From contig NZ_JQBR01000005.1 of assembly GCF_001438655.1 (NCBI RefSeq), forward strand, positions 62,001-126,000: a DNA stretch of 64,000 nucleotides. The letters are read 5' to 3'. The position numbers and the translations under genes are program-made. The notes under the pieces were generated by a model. The model did no database searches, was not told the DNA's origin, and saw nothing but the letters and a program-made list of their open reading frames with translations. Position 1 is the first letter of the stretch. Each line of letters opens with the position of its first letter. This document shows positions 9,172-16,941 of the stretch, piece by piece. The DNA comes from Pediococcus cellicola (lineage in GTDB: Bacteria; Bacillota; Bacilli; Lactobacillales; Lactobacillaceae).

Positions 9172-9279
9172 GCGAGACAAAACGGTAAAAGACGGAAATT
9201 AAGCATGATGTATGCGGGATCGTAATCCCGAGGAAATCATGCTTAATTTCCGTCTTTTGTTTTGTCGAGCGGTCCTAAA
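9172..9279 (+). repeat. Palindromic intergenic repeat, copy A (full)
   Basis: A long near-perfect hairpin that starts a few bases after the baeRF stop codon. Outer arms GACAAAAC and GTTTTGTC; then a perfect 23-bp stem (9187-9209 with 9236-9258); then an apical hairpin CGGGAT-CGTA-ATCCCG (9215-9230). A conserved tail CGAGCGGTCCTAAA follows (9266-9279). There is no T run, so it is not a standard terminator. The same architecture with different but still complementary arms occurs at 21966-22075. Confidence 0.85.
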
Positions 9280-9382
9280 GCTCAGCGGAGAAAAGCAGGG
9301 CAAGGAAATGCTGGATGCGGGGAGAATACCCCGCTGGAAGCATGCTTATTTATTTACACTTGTTTTGTCGAGCGGTCCTAAA
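9280..9382 (+). repeat. Palindromic intergenic repeat, copy A' (partial, tandem)
   Basis: Lies directly after copy A. It keeps an apical hairpin (GCGGGG-AGAATA-CCCCGC, 9317-9334) and ends with the same tail as copy A (TTGTTTTGTCGAGCGGTCCT followed by AAA, to 9382), but the 5' arm is degenerate, so only a short stem can form. The apical stem differs from the other copies by a compensated pair (G-C instead of A-T). Confidence 0.75.
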
Positions 9383-9511
9383 AACCGGAATTCTATGTGG
9401 GTGGGATGTTAATGTAGGCCATTTCTTCAAAATCACCATTGCGTTGCTTCTGCAATAGTCAGATAATTGAAAGCAGAAATCGTAATTTAGAAAGTGCTGG
9501 GGGACGAAGGA

Positions 9512-10414
9512 ATGAGCAGGTCAACACGAGGAATTTTATATGCATCCATTGGCGCGATATGTTGGGGCATATCGGGTCCAATTGCACAGCTTTTATTTAC
9601 AAATTACAACCTAAAACTGGGATGGTTAATAAGCTCAAAAATGTTATTTAGTGGTCTCATTTTATTAGTATTTGGGTGGCTACAAACTAAAGAACGGCCA
9701 AAGCTATTTAGAATTTGGCATGATAAAAGGGCGCTAGTTCAGTTGGTGATTTATACTATATTTGGGATGACTGCCATGCAAGCTGTGTATTATAAAGCTG
9801 TAGAAGTTGGAAATGCGGCAACCGCTACAATTCTTCAATTTTTGTCACCAGTATTTATTGTCGTCTTTACTATTTTGCACTATAAGAGAGTGCCGCGGCG
9901 TGGTGATGTTTGGGCAATTATTGCTGCGTTAGTGGGTACGTACTTGTTAATTACAGGTGGCAATCCAACGACACTCACCATTTCTCCCGCAGCTTTATTC
10001 TGGGGTGTGATGACAGGAGTGGCCGCCGCAGCCTATGTTTTATTACCAGCCAAAATTTTAAATCAATACGGATCTTTGTCGGTTTCAGCTTGGTCTATGG
10101 TCATTGGTGCTGTCTTGTTGATGTTTGTGCAACCCATTTGGCGTGATGTACCTAAGTTTGATTTACTAGGATGGGCTGGTTATTTATTCATTGTCATATT
10201 TGGTTCAGTCATTGCCTATTTCATTTATCTGGAAAGCTTGGCTTACATTTCGGCTACGGCTACGGGATTGTTAGATGCTTTTGAACCGTTGGCCGCAACG
10301 ATTTTTTCTGTCATTTTTTTAAATTTGACGTTCGGGTTTGTTGAAACGATTGGGACAGTCCTAATTTTAAGCACGGTCTTTATCTTGGCGCTGGCCAATC
10401 GCCAATCATCGTAA
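9512..10414 (+). CDS. EamA/DMT-family transporter
   Basis: 300 residues from the ATG at 9512, chosen because GGGGGA lies eight bases upstream; a GTG 18 bases earlier is less likely. Ten predicted membrane helices in two repeats of five, as in the drug/metabolite transporter superfamily, with the EamA-like N-terminus (GILYASIGAICWGISGPIAQ) and a second repeat starting near AALFWGVMTGVAAAAYVL. Known members move amino acids, nucleotides or drugs; the substrate here is unknown. It is followed by a moderate hairpin terminator. Confidence 0.88.
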   Translation: MSRSTRGILYASIGAICWGISGPIAQLLFTNYNLKLGWLISSKMLFSGLILLVFGWLQTKERPKLFRIWHDKRALVQLVIYTIFGMTAMQAVYYKAVEVGNAATATILQFLSPVFIVVFTILHYKRVPRRGDVWAIIAALVGTYLLITGGNPTTLTISPAALFWGVMTGVAAAAYVLLPAKILNQYGSLSVSAWSMVIGAVLLMFVQPIWRDVPKFDLLGWAGYLFIVIFGSVIAYFIYLESLAYISATATGLLDAFEPLAATIFSVIFLNLTFGFVETIGTVLILSTVFILALANRQSS

Positions 10415-10428
10415 TATCAATTATTATT

Positions 10429-10467
10429 AGCGCTGTTTATTCTATGAAGGAATAAATGGCTTTTTAA
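10429..10467 (+). terminator. Probable terminator after the EamA gene
   Basis: TTTATTC and GAATAAA arms flanked by AGC and GCT, followed by a T run (10461-10465). The stem has an internal mismatch, so strength is moderate. Confidence 0.5.
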
Positions 10468-10561
10468 TTTGGTCTAAATCTATACGGAACAGTGCGAGAG
10501 TTAAATATAGTTGTTTTACTGAGACAAAGTGCTAATATTTAGATAAATGGAAACGGTTTCT

Positions 10562-11227
10562 ATGAAGGGGATGGCGCCGGTGCAGAATCGATATTTAAAG
10601 TTACTGCTTTATTTTTGTGTTTGGCTAGGTCTAAATGTTTTATGGGAATTACGTGCCATCATCCTTTACACGGGTATTCATTTTCCGTTTTTGTTTATGG
10701 GTGCTGCGGCCTTGTCCTTTGCACCCATCGTAGGGATTACGGTCTTGCTGCTGATGGTTCTGTTTAAAAGCCGCAAATTAAATTTAGCAGCGCTAATCTG
10801 GCTAATTCTAGCGACTGTGGCTGCTAATCCTCCGATTTATCTGCTGTCAGTTAGTCTGTTCAGTGTAGTCACCGTTCTAATTTGTAATGTTTATCTCACG
10901 GTGATTATCTGCAATCGCGACCAACCGCTTAGACACGTCAACAAGATTGCCTGGACTTTTGCCATTATTTTTGTACTTTGTTTAACGTCGCCGGAGTTGA
11001 GTGCAAGGTTTGCAATTAATGGGTACGCAACGGCAAATACGGCTGTAAACACACACCTTAATTTAACAACAGATCATAAAAATCAATTGAAAAACCATGG
11101 TATCACGACCATTGCACCATCCCAACCCAAAATTGAGCTTTCGGGTGTGGGCGATATTAAGATTACCATCACGCGAATCGGAATTCTTTACTTTTCAACA
11201 ATTGGTAATTATAGCTATGATTGGTGA
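10562..11227 (+). CDS. Polytopic membrane protein of unknown function, surface-protein operon
   Basis: About 221 residues from the ATG at 10562 (GGAAA seven bases upstream); ATGs at 10547 and 10571 are alternatives. Four or five hydrophobic helices occupy the first 150 residues, followed by a polar, probably extracellular C-terminal segment (NTAVNTHLNLTTDHKNQ). It is the first of four genes that run to 13709 with gaps of 18-33 bases or overlaps: two membrane proteins, a cell-wall-anchored MucBP protein and a small membrane protein. The context suggests a surface-assembly role, but no family is recognised. Confidence 0.6.
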   Translation: MKGMAPVQNRYLKLLLYFCVWLGLNVLWELRAIILYTGIHFPFLFMGAAALSFAPIVGITVLLLMVLFKSRKLNLAALIWLILATVAANPPIYLLSVSLFSVVTVLICNVYLTVIICNRDQPLRHVNKIAWTFAIIFVLCLTSPELSARFAINGYATANTAVNTHLNLTTDHKNQLKNHGITTIAPSQPKIELSGVGDIKITITRIGILYFSTIGNYSYDW

Positions 11228-11245
11228 AAGAAGGGGGAATGTGGC

Positions 11246-11785
11246 ATGCGTGAAAAATATGATCCTTATCTATCGGCTATCCTATCTTTTTTAGAGTTTC
11301 TTATTTTAGTGATCGGTTGGCAAAAAGTTAGTGGCGTTTGGAATTACTTTACGGCGGATATTATGCATTCGTTTAAAGGAAATTCAGTTATGTATATCAT
11401 TTCTAATCCATTCAATTTTCATGTTGGCACAACTGGGTTGCACGTTACGTACCCATTTGCGGTGGGTTACTGTTTGGTTTTGATTATTCAATACGGCTTA
11501 CTATGGTATGCCTTGCATCAATTCGCAATGGGTATGAAAGCCTATTTTCATTTGCAAAAAGCCGCATTGGCAAAATATTTTAACCGAATTTCGCTTAGTT
11601 TTGTAGGTACTTTAGGGACAGTTTTGATTCTGCAAATTCTAGATTCCGTATTAGCAAAACGAGTACGTCTATTTCAGCCTGATTTTTGGTTGGCAATAGT
11701 TGGAACCTGCTTTTTGATCATTGCCTTTCACTATGTGGGAAGCATCATTACCAACATTAATAGGTTTGCAAAGCACAAAAGTTAG
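11246..11785 (+). CDS. Membrane protein of unknown function, surface-protein operon
   Basis: 179 residues with about four membrane helices: near residues 8-25, 72-92, 110-130 and 145-165. The loop after the first helix is long and probably extracellular. An AAGGGGGAA site lies about nine bases before the ATG, 18 bases after the previous stop. It shares the layout of its upstream neighbour only loosely. Family not recognised. Confidence 0.65.
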   Translation: MREKYDPYLSAILSFLEFLILVIGWQKVSGVWNYFTADIMHSFKGNSVMYIISNPFNFHVGTTGLHVTYPFAVGYCLVLIIQYGLLWYALHQFAMGMKAYFHLQKAALAKYFNRISLSFVGTLGTVLILQILDSVLAKRVRLFQPDFWLAIVGTCFLIIAFHYVGSIITNINRFAKHKS

Positions 11786-11817
11786 ATATTCCGTTTTTTG
11801 AAGGGCGGGTGAGTGTC

Positions 11818-13350
11818 ATGTCAAATCGTCAATTTTATCGAAAAATATGGCTTGTTACGGCATCGCTATTAAGTTTCATGGTATTTTTGGAAGTGCCGAT
11901 TTATGCTCAAAAGAATACGGCAACCGGTGAAATTCCAACTAGTACGGCAGCATCCAATATTTCCAGTGCGTCAGAAGTTCGTCCTAAAATTGTGGTGAAA
12001 TATGTCAATCAAAATAATAAAGCTATTGCCGCAGAAAAAACTGTATCAGGTGCAGTCGGTAGCTCATATGATGCCACAAAATTACAAAAGACGATTAAGG
12101 GTTACCGTTTGAAAGCAAAGCAGAATGTGACAGGTCGATATGCACCTCACCATGCCGCAATCATTTTTAAGTATCAAGGGGTAAAAGTAAAATTAACCAT
12201 TCGTGATATCGATGATTGGAAGAATGATCTTGATGAAGAGCAGGGCGTAAAACGTGCCGTTACAGGCTATTATGGCAATCGGTACAAAATTAGTCCCTTA
12301 AAATCAGATGGAGAAACTTTGATTAGTAATCCGGCAATTTTAACGGGATGGTTTCCATTAAAGTCCAAAATGATTACGTTACATTATACGCAAACGATGA
12401 ACGATGTTGTCTTTAGTTCCGATAAATCCATTACAGTTTCGGAAATCATTTTAGGACGTTTAACAGACGTAATTCAAACCTACCCCAACGGCGAAAAAAT
12501 AGCTGTGATAGTTGGTCGTGATGGGGGGTATCGTGTTGGAACGACACAAAATAAATATAGTATTGTGGGATTTAAACTTTTGAAAACTTTGAAACGCAAC
12601 GAAACGGTGAATGTTGTTTCTGCTAACAAAACACAGACACAAGTTTCGGTATTGTCTAATGGCTATGTACGCTTGAAAAGGCTTATGAGCGGAAACGACT
12701 ATCAAACGGATGGCTCATTAACTAGTCCTAGTGGACACGTTACAAGTATTTTGACAACGGTAAAAGAAGGAATGAAATCCGAGGTTTCTGAAGAAGGACC
12801 GGGTATTCCTCCAACTCAGGTTGTGCAGACCTGGCCTAGTGGTGAAATTCTGACCACATTGTCTATCAACAGTAGCCAATTGCAAGTAACCTTGCAAGAT
12901 CAGGCAAAGCATGTCCTGAGTACCAGAATTATCAAGAAAGCATCTAATGCGGGAACTATTTTTAATTTAGGTCAGGGACGCTACCTTGTATACCAAATTG
13001 ATGCCCAAAAGGCTGTTATGGCTACTTTGATTTCCGGTAATCAGTATAAACGCCAAACTTTTGGAGTTCACGGGGCAGTGAAAGTGAGTCAAGGCCAGCT
13101 GAATTTGACTTCAGCCGCTAAAACGGCATTAAAGAATGGTGATTTAAAGGCCTTTATTAAAGCTATTGCTGACCAAAATGTTAAAAAAATTGGGAACGTA
13201 AAACAGCTTGCGGACAAACCAAAGCGGGCGAAAAAAGCTGCTAACCAAGAATTACCCGCTACTAATGAGAGTCGCATAACGCCACTATTAGGATTCAGTT
13301 TGTTACTGATTCTTATGAGTGTCTACGCGAAATATAAGTGGGTGATGTGA
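11818..13350 (+). CDS. MucBP-domain cell-wall protein with LPxT-type sorting signal
   Basis: About 510 residues. A signal peptide (basic start, hydrophobic core, likely cut after IYA near residue 30) is followed by a MucBP-like unit (IVVKYVNQNNKAIAAEKTVS, ending in AIIFKYQG) and a second related unit (KVKLTIRDIDDW to MITLHYTQ). The C-terminus has LPATN, a hydrophobic helix and a short basic tail, that is, a variant LPxTG sorting signal for sortase anchoring. A GTG at 11809 is an alternative start. Known MucBP proteins bind mucus glycans; adhesion is inferred. It overlaps the next gene by one base. Confidence 0.8.
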   Translation: MSNRQFYRKIWLVTASLLSFMVFLEVPIYAQKNTATGEIPTSTAASNISSASEVRPKIVVKYVNQNNKAIAAEKTVSGAVGSSYDATKLQKTIKGYRLKAKQNVTGRYAPHHAAIIFKYQGVKVKLTIRDIDDWKNDLDEEQGVKRAVTGYYGNRYKISPLKSDGETLISNPAILTGWFPLKSKMITLHYTQTMNDVVFSSDKSITVSEIILGRLTDVIQTYPNGEKIAVIVGRDGGYRVGTTQNKYSIVGFKLLKTLKRNETVNVVSANKTQTQVSVLSNGYVRLKRLMSGNDYQTDGSLTSPSGHVTSILTTVKEGMKSEVSEEGPGIPPTQVVQTWPSGEILTTLSINSSQLQVTLQDQAKHVLSTRIIKKASNAGTIFNLGQGRYLVYQIDAQKAVMATLISGNQYKRQTFGVHGAVKVSQGQLNLTSAAKTALKNGDLKAFIKAIADQNVKKIGNVKQLADKPKRAKKAANQELPATNESRITPLLGFSLLLILMSVYAKYKWVM

Positions 13351-13709
13351 TGTTAAAACAAAATAAAGCATTGACTTATTTATTAAGGTTTATTGCCACA
13401 TTAACCTCACTTTTTACGATTTTTGTGGGTTACTTTGGTTGGGGAATCGATCACATTGATCGATCTGATTGGCATTATTTCCACTTGACTGATATCATGA
13501 TGTACTTAATTGCGTTCCTGTTACTGGTTGCTGTTATCTGGATGTGGTTTCCCAAAAAATGAAAACCGCAAAAAGCAGTGAATGTGGCGGCGTTATTAAG
13601 TGTTGTCCTGGCCTTGGGGTGGCTAGCATTCATGTGGCCACATTTAATGGTACCAATTGTCATTTGTTTTACGGGTTTTGTTTTGGCATATACAGCCAAA
13701 ATACAGTAA
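13350..13709 (+). pseudogene. Small membrane protein gene with in-frame TGA
   Basis: The ATG overlaps the stop of the surface protein gene (TGATG). The frame ends at TGA 13560-13562 after 70 codons (ending MWFPKK), with two membrane helices. The same frame continues past the TGA for 48 further sense codons (KPQKAVNVAALLSVVLALGW...) with two more convincing helices, to TAA at 13707-13709. The simplest reading is a four-helix protein of about 119 codons broken by one stop, perhaps TGG to TGA. A 70-residue product may still be made. Confidence 0.65.
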
Positions 13710-13761
13710 ATTTAAGTAACAGAGTGCATATTTGGTATGATACGCAAACGTAAGCACATGC

Positions 13762-13802
13762 AAAAAGATCTCAGTGGTAAAATTTATCGCTGAGATCTTT
13801 TT
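13762..13802. terminator. Bidirectional terminator between surface operon and treA
   Basis: A perfect 13-bp stem (AAAAAGATCTCAG at 13762-13774, CTGAGATCTTTTT at 13790-13802) with A and T runs on both sides, between convergent genes. Confidence 0.85.
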
Positions 13803-13815
13803 GATTTAAAGGAAC

Positions 13816-15471
13816 TTATTTATTAAGCAAGAAAGCCACTGACTGATAAGGTCTTAAAGTCACTTCTTTTCCAAATGTGGTGGGCTTTTCATAATTTGAA
13901 ATCAAAATACGATTCTTCTCGTTTAACAAATCTTCTGGTAACTGAACCGTGGTTTCTTTACCGTAAAAATTGTTCAAAACAACTAAAGTTTGGTCTTTGT
14001 AATGGCGCAAGTACGCAAAGACTTGAGAATCTTTTTCGAGTAAAGGTTCAAAATCACCCACAGAAATGATGGGCTGTGTCTTGCGAAGATGTATTAATTT
14101 TTGGTAATAAGTAAAAATCTCACCATGTGCAAGTTCTTCAGCAACATTAACTTCGTCTTGATTAGTTGGCATTAGCCAAGGTTTGTGGGGTGAAAAGCCG
14201 GCATACTTTGAATTATCCCATTGCATCGGGGTGCGGCTGTTATCTCGTGATTTAGTTTTGACAATCTCAAAAGCTTCAGCTGGAGTCATTCCGGAGACCA
14301 AGAGTGCCTTATAGGCATTTTTGCTTTCAATATCCACGTAATCAGTCATTGATTGATAATCAGGATCGCTCATACCAATCTCTTCTCCCATGTAAATGTA
14401 GGGCGTTCCCCGTAGTAAATGCATGGTTGTCGCTAACATTTCTGCAGACTTGGCGCGGTAATGTACAGGGTCACCAAACCGATTAATTGCTCGGGGTTGA
14501 TCATGGTTGTTCCAGAAAAGTGCATTCCAACCACCACCTTTAGCCATGCCAAGTTGCCATTCATTTAAAATTTGCTTGAGTTGCATGAAATCAAAAGGCG
14601 CTTTGGTCCATTTTTCACCATTTGCGTAGTCCACCTTTAAGTGGTGGAATGTGAAGACCATGGTTAATTCATGATTAGCCGGGAGTGTATATTGAACACT
14701 GTTAGCAACAGAGGTGGAAGACATTTCGCCGACAGTAATTGACTCTGGATCTTGCCCGAAACTCGCTTGATTCATTTCCTTGAGATAATCTTGGACAATT
14801 GGCGTATCGGTGTACAAGGTCTTGCTAGCGACATTCTTGGGAGCATCTTTCAACTTGGTTTGCTTACCGGTGACGTTAATAACATCAAATCGGAATCCAT
14901 GTACGCCCTTTGCACGCCAAAAATTTATGACCCTATATAGTTCTTTACGAACTTCTGGATTATGCCAATCTAGATCTGCTTGAGTGGGGTCGTAAAGATG
15001 GAGATAATATTTTCCAGTTTGCCCAAATTTTGCCCACGCAGGGCCACCAAATTTAGATGCCCAATTTGTGGGCAAATCACCGTTGGGCTTGGGATCACGA
15101 ATGTAATAATAAGCCTCATATTTTTTGTCGCCAGCTAAAGCTTTTTGAAACCATTTGTGTTGCGTAGAAGTATGGTTTAACACCATATCTAGCATAATAC
15201 CAATATGATGTGCTTTAAGTTTAGTAGCTAGTTCTTCAAAGTCAGCCATGGTTCCAAATTTAGGATCTACTTTGTAGTAATCCGCAATATCATAGCCGTT
15301 ATCATTTTGTGGGGACACAAAAAAAGGATTGAACCAGATCATGTCGATATTTAGCTTTACAATATAAGGAATTTTCTGAATAATTCCGCGTAAATCGCCA
15401 ATCCCATCTCCATCACTATCATAAAAAGATTTCGGATAAATTTGATAGATTACTTTATCTTGAAATGTCAT
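13816..15471 (-). CDS. treA: Trehalose-6-phosphate hydrolase (GH13)
   Basis: 551 residues from the ATG at 15471, chosen for the GGAAGG site eight bases upstream (a GTG at 15480 is too close). GH13 catalytic residues: nucleophile Asp196 in GFRFDVIN, acid/base Glu249 in TVGEMS, and Asp324 in WNNHDQPR. Length and motifs fit the oligo-1,6-glucosidase/TreC branch. It splits trehalose 6-phosphate into glucose and glucose 6-phosphate in the cytoplasm. It is co-directional with treR and divergent from the PTS genes, which decides for trehalose-6-P over isomaltose or sucrose substrates. Confidence 0.9.
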   Translation of the reverse strand: MTFQDKVIYQIYPKSFYDSDGDGIGDLRGIIQKIPYIVKLNIDMIWFNPFFVSPQNDNGYDIADYYKVDPKFGTMADFEELATKLKAHHIGIMLDMVLNHTSTQHKWFQKALAGDKKYEAYYYIRDPKPNGDLPTNWASKFGGPAWAKFGQTGKYYLHLYDPTQADLDWHNPEVRKELYRVINFWRAKGVHGFRFDVINVTGKQTKLKDAPKNVASKTLYTDTPIVQDYLKEMNQASFGQDPESITVGEMSSTSVANSVQYTLPANHELTMVFTFHHLKVDYANGEKWTKAPFDFMQLKQILNEWQLGMAKGGGWNALFWNNHDQPRAINRFGDPVHYRAKSAEMLATTMHLLRGTPYIYMGEEIGMSDPDYQSMTDYVDIESKNAYKALLVSGMTPAEAFEIVKTKSRDNSRTPMQWDNSKYAGFSPHKPWLMPTNQDEVNVAEELAHGEIFTYYQKLIHLRKTQPIISVGDFEPLLEKDSQVFAYLRHYKDQTLVVLNNFYGKETTVQLPEDLLNEKNRILISNYEKPTTFGKEVTLRPYQSVAFLLNK

Positions 15472-15484
15472 TTCATACACCTTC

Positions 15485-16201
15485 CTAACTGATTTTTTGC
15501 CGACGCGCGAAGTCTACAAAATTGAATTTGTCTGGTCGATGGATAGATTCTGTAAATTGAAAAAGGGTTGTATCTTCCAAATAAGTGCGACTGCGGATGA
15601 CAACAACGTCTTCATACTCGTTTAACGCAAGCCATTTTTTCTCTTCCACGCTGGGATGTTCAACCGTAATGGTTTTCGTAGCATAACTAATAGTCAACCC
15701 TAGTTTGTTTTCAAAATAGTCGTATAAAGAATCGGCGGCAACCGCATGTGAAATATGAGGAACCACACTTTTTAATATATAATCACGATCTAAAACAATG
15801 GGATCCTGGTCAATTTTTCTAAGCCTGGCCACATAAGTAGCAGGGAGAGCTTCAGTGGTTTGATAATCGAACTTTTCAACTGGAACGTGCCGATCTTCAA
15901 TGCAGAGGACTTCAGTTTTCGAATGCATATTTAAAGACCGATTCAGCTCTTTGTATGATGTAATTCCGGAAACAGGAAAGTTAAAGCGTTGTAAATTTAA
16001 AACGATCGAACCTTTACCACGAATTTTTTGAATGAAACCGTTGATTAAAAGTTCAGAGAGTGCCTTGCGGATGGTTTCACGTGACGTTCCGTAGAGTTGT
16101 GAAAGTTGTGTTTCGCTAGGCAAATAACTGCCAACGGGGTAGATGCGATGTACAATTTTGTCAGCTATGTCATGATAAATGGCACTGTATTTATTACGCA
16201 T
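15485..16201 (-). CDS. treR: GntR-family trehalose operon repressor
   Basis: 238 residues from the ATG at 16201 (AGGAGG nine bases upstream); upstream in-frame codons are not used. An N-terminal winged HTH (residues 1-69, LPSETQLSQLYGTSRETIRK) is followed by a UTRA ligand-binding domain. The length is typical of TreR. It lies 13 bases upstream of treA. Relatives bind trehalose 6-phosphate; the operators are probably the GTATAGACAAG motifs in the intergenic region. Confidence 0.9.
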   Translation of the reverse strand: MRNKYSAIYHDIADKIVHRIYPVGSYLPSETQLSQLYGTSRETIRKALSELLINGFIQKIRGKGSIVLNLQRFNFPVSGITSYKELNRSLNMHSKTEVLCIEDRHVPVEKFDYQTTEALPATYVARLRKIDQDPIVLDRDYILKSVVPHISHAVAADSLYDYFENKLGLTISYATKTITVEHPSVEEKKWLALNEYEDVVVIRSRTYLEDTTLFQFTESIHRPDKFNFVDFARRQKIS

Positions 16202-16216
16202 GATAGCTCGCCTCCT

Positions 16217-16230
16217 AAAGCGCTTCCATT
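16217..16230 (-). promoter_or_regulatory. cre-like site before treR
   Basis: On the minus strand the sequence TGGAAGCGCTTTAG has the AANCGNTT-type core of CcpA cre sites, but one consensus position differs. It sits between the treR promoter region and its start codon. Confidence 0.5.
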
Positions 16231-16247
16231 TTAACATATTAAAACTA

Positions 16248-16258
16248 GTATAGACAAG
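16248..16258. promoter_or_regulatory. Putative TreR operator, treR side
   Basis: GTATAGACAAG, identical to the 11-mer at 16345-16355 in front of the PTS genes. It overlaps a minus-strand TTGACT-like -35 element. Confidence 0.5.
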
Positions 16259-16334
16259 TCAAAACAAATAATTGGTCTTGTTATTTTTATTTAACCGCGT
16301 AATAAAAGGGTTTAAGAGTAAAAAGCTTAAAAAT

Positions 16335-16364
16335 TTGACAAGATGTATAGACAAGATGTATCAT
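16335..16364 (+). promoter_or_regulatory. Promoter and operator of the trehalose PTS operon
   Basis: TTGACA (16335-16340), 18-base spacer, TATCAT (16359-16364). The spacer holds a tandem 12-base repeat GACAAGATGTAT at 16337-16348 and 16350-16361, with a 13-base period, and the 11-mer GTATAGACAAG shared with the treR side. TreR binding here is inferred. Confidence 0.7.
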
Positions 16365-16377
16365 GATGCTGTTGTTA

Positions 16378-16391
16378 AGAAAGCGCTTTAA
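16378..16391 (+). promoter_or_regulatory. cre site downstream of the PTS promoter
   Basis: AGAAAGCGCTTTAA contains the symmetric core AAAGCGCTTT typical of CcpA sites. It lies about 15 bases downstream of the -10, a position suited to roadblock repression. Confidence 0.65.
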
Positions 16392-16436
16392 AAACTAATT
16401 TAGACTTGAATTGTTATCTGATGGGAGGAGATATCA

Positions 16437-16928
16437 ATGTTTGGATTTGGGAAAAAGAAAAAAGTGGCGGCTGATGATACGATCTACGCACCAGTTACTG
16501 GAACAGTGATTGATTTGAGTGAAGTGAGTGATCCAGTATTTGCTCAAAAAGCAATGGGTGAAGGTCTTGGTGTTAAGCCTAGTGACGGGCATATTGTGAG
16601 TCCAGTTGCTGGAACAGTTACTATGGTAGCCAGTACGAAACATGCGTTAGGGTTTACCATGGCAAATGGGCTAGAGGTCTTGATTCATATGGGTGTTGAT
16701 ACGGTTGATCTGAAAGGTGCTCCGTTTACCATCAATGTAAAAGCCGGCGATATTGTCAATGGTGGGGATCCGATCGCGACGATTGATTTAGATCAGATCA
16801 GAGCTGCCAAGTTGGACGATGTAATCATTGTGGTATTTACGAATTCTGCGGATAAGTTGGATCATCTAAACGTTACAACTGGTGACACACAAGCTAAGGC
16901 AAATATTGGGTCGGTAACGGTTAAGTAA
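16437..16928 (+). CDS. PTS glucose-type EIIA protein, trehalose system
   Basis: 163 residues, the Crr/EIIA-Glc fold as a separate protein. The phosphorylated His is His84 in VLIHMGVDTV, with His69 as its partner. GGGAGGAG precedes the ATG. It is the first gene of the PTS operon, 13 bases ahead of EIIBC. It takes phosphate from HPr and passes it to the EIIB domain. Trehalose specificity is inferred from the flanking treA and treR. Confidence 0.9.
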   Translation: MFGFGKKKKVAADDTIYAPVTGTVIDLSEVSDPVFAQKAMGEGLGVKPSDGHIVSPVAGTVTMVASTKHALGFTMANGLEVLIHMGVDTVDLKGAPFTINVKAGDIVNGGDPIATIDLDQIRAAKLDDVIIVVFTNSADKLDHLNVTTGDTQAKANIGSVTVK

Positions 16929-16941
16929 GGAGGTATTTAAA

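Noticed and set aside
9172-9382. The hairpin repeats as ordinary transcription terminators
   Set aside because: The stems are strong, but no T run follows any copy. The conserved tail (GTCCTAAA or GTCCTAGA) after the stem is not terminator-like.
9212-9412. Open frame across the palindromic repeats, and its counterpart at 22098-22301, both starting MRDRNP
   Set aside because: The shared start comes from the repeated DNA (ATGCGGGATCGTAATCCC). The frames diverge afterwards and neither has a ribosome binding site, so they are by-products of the repeat.
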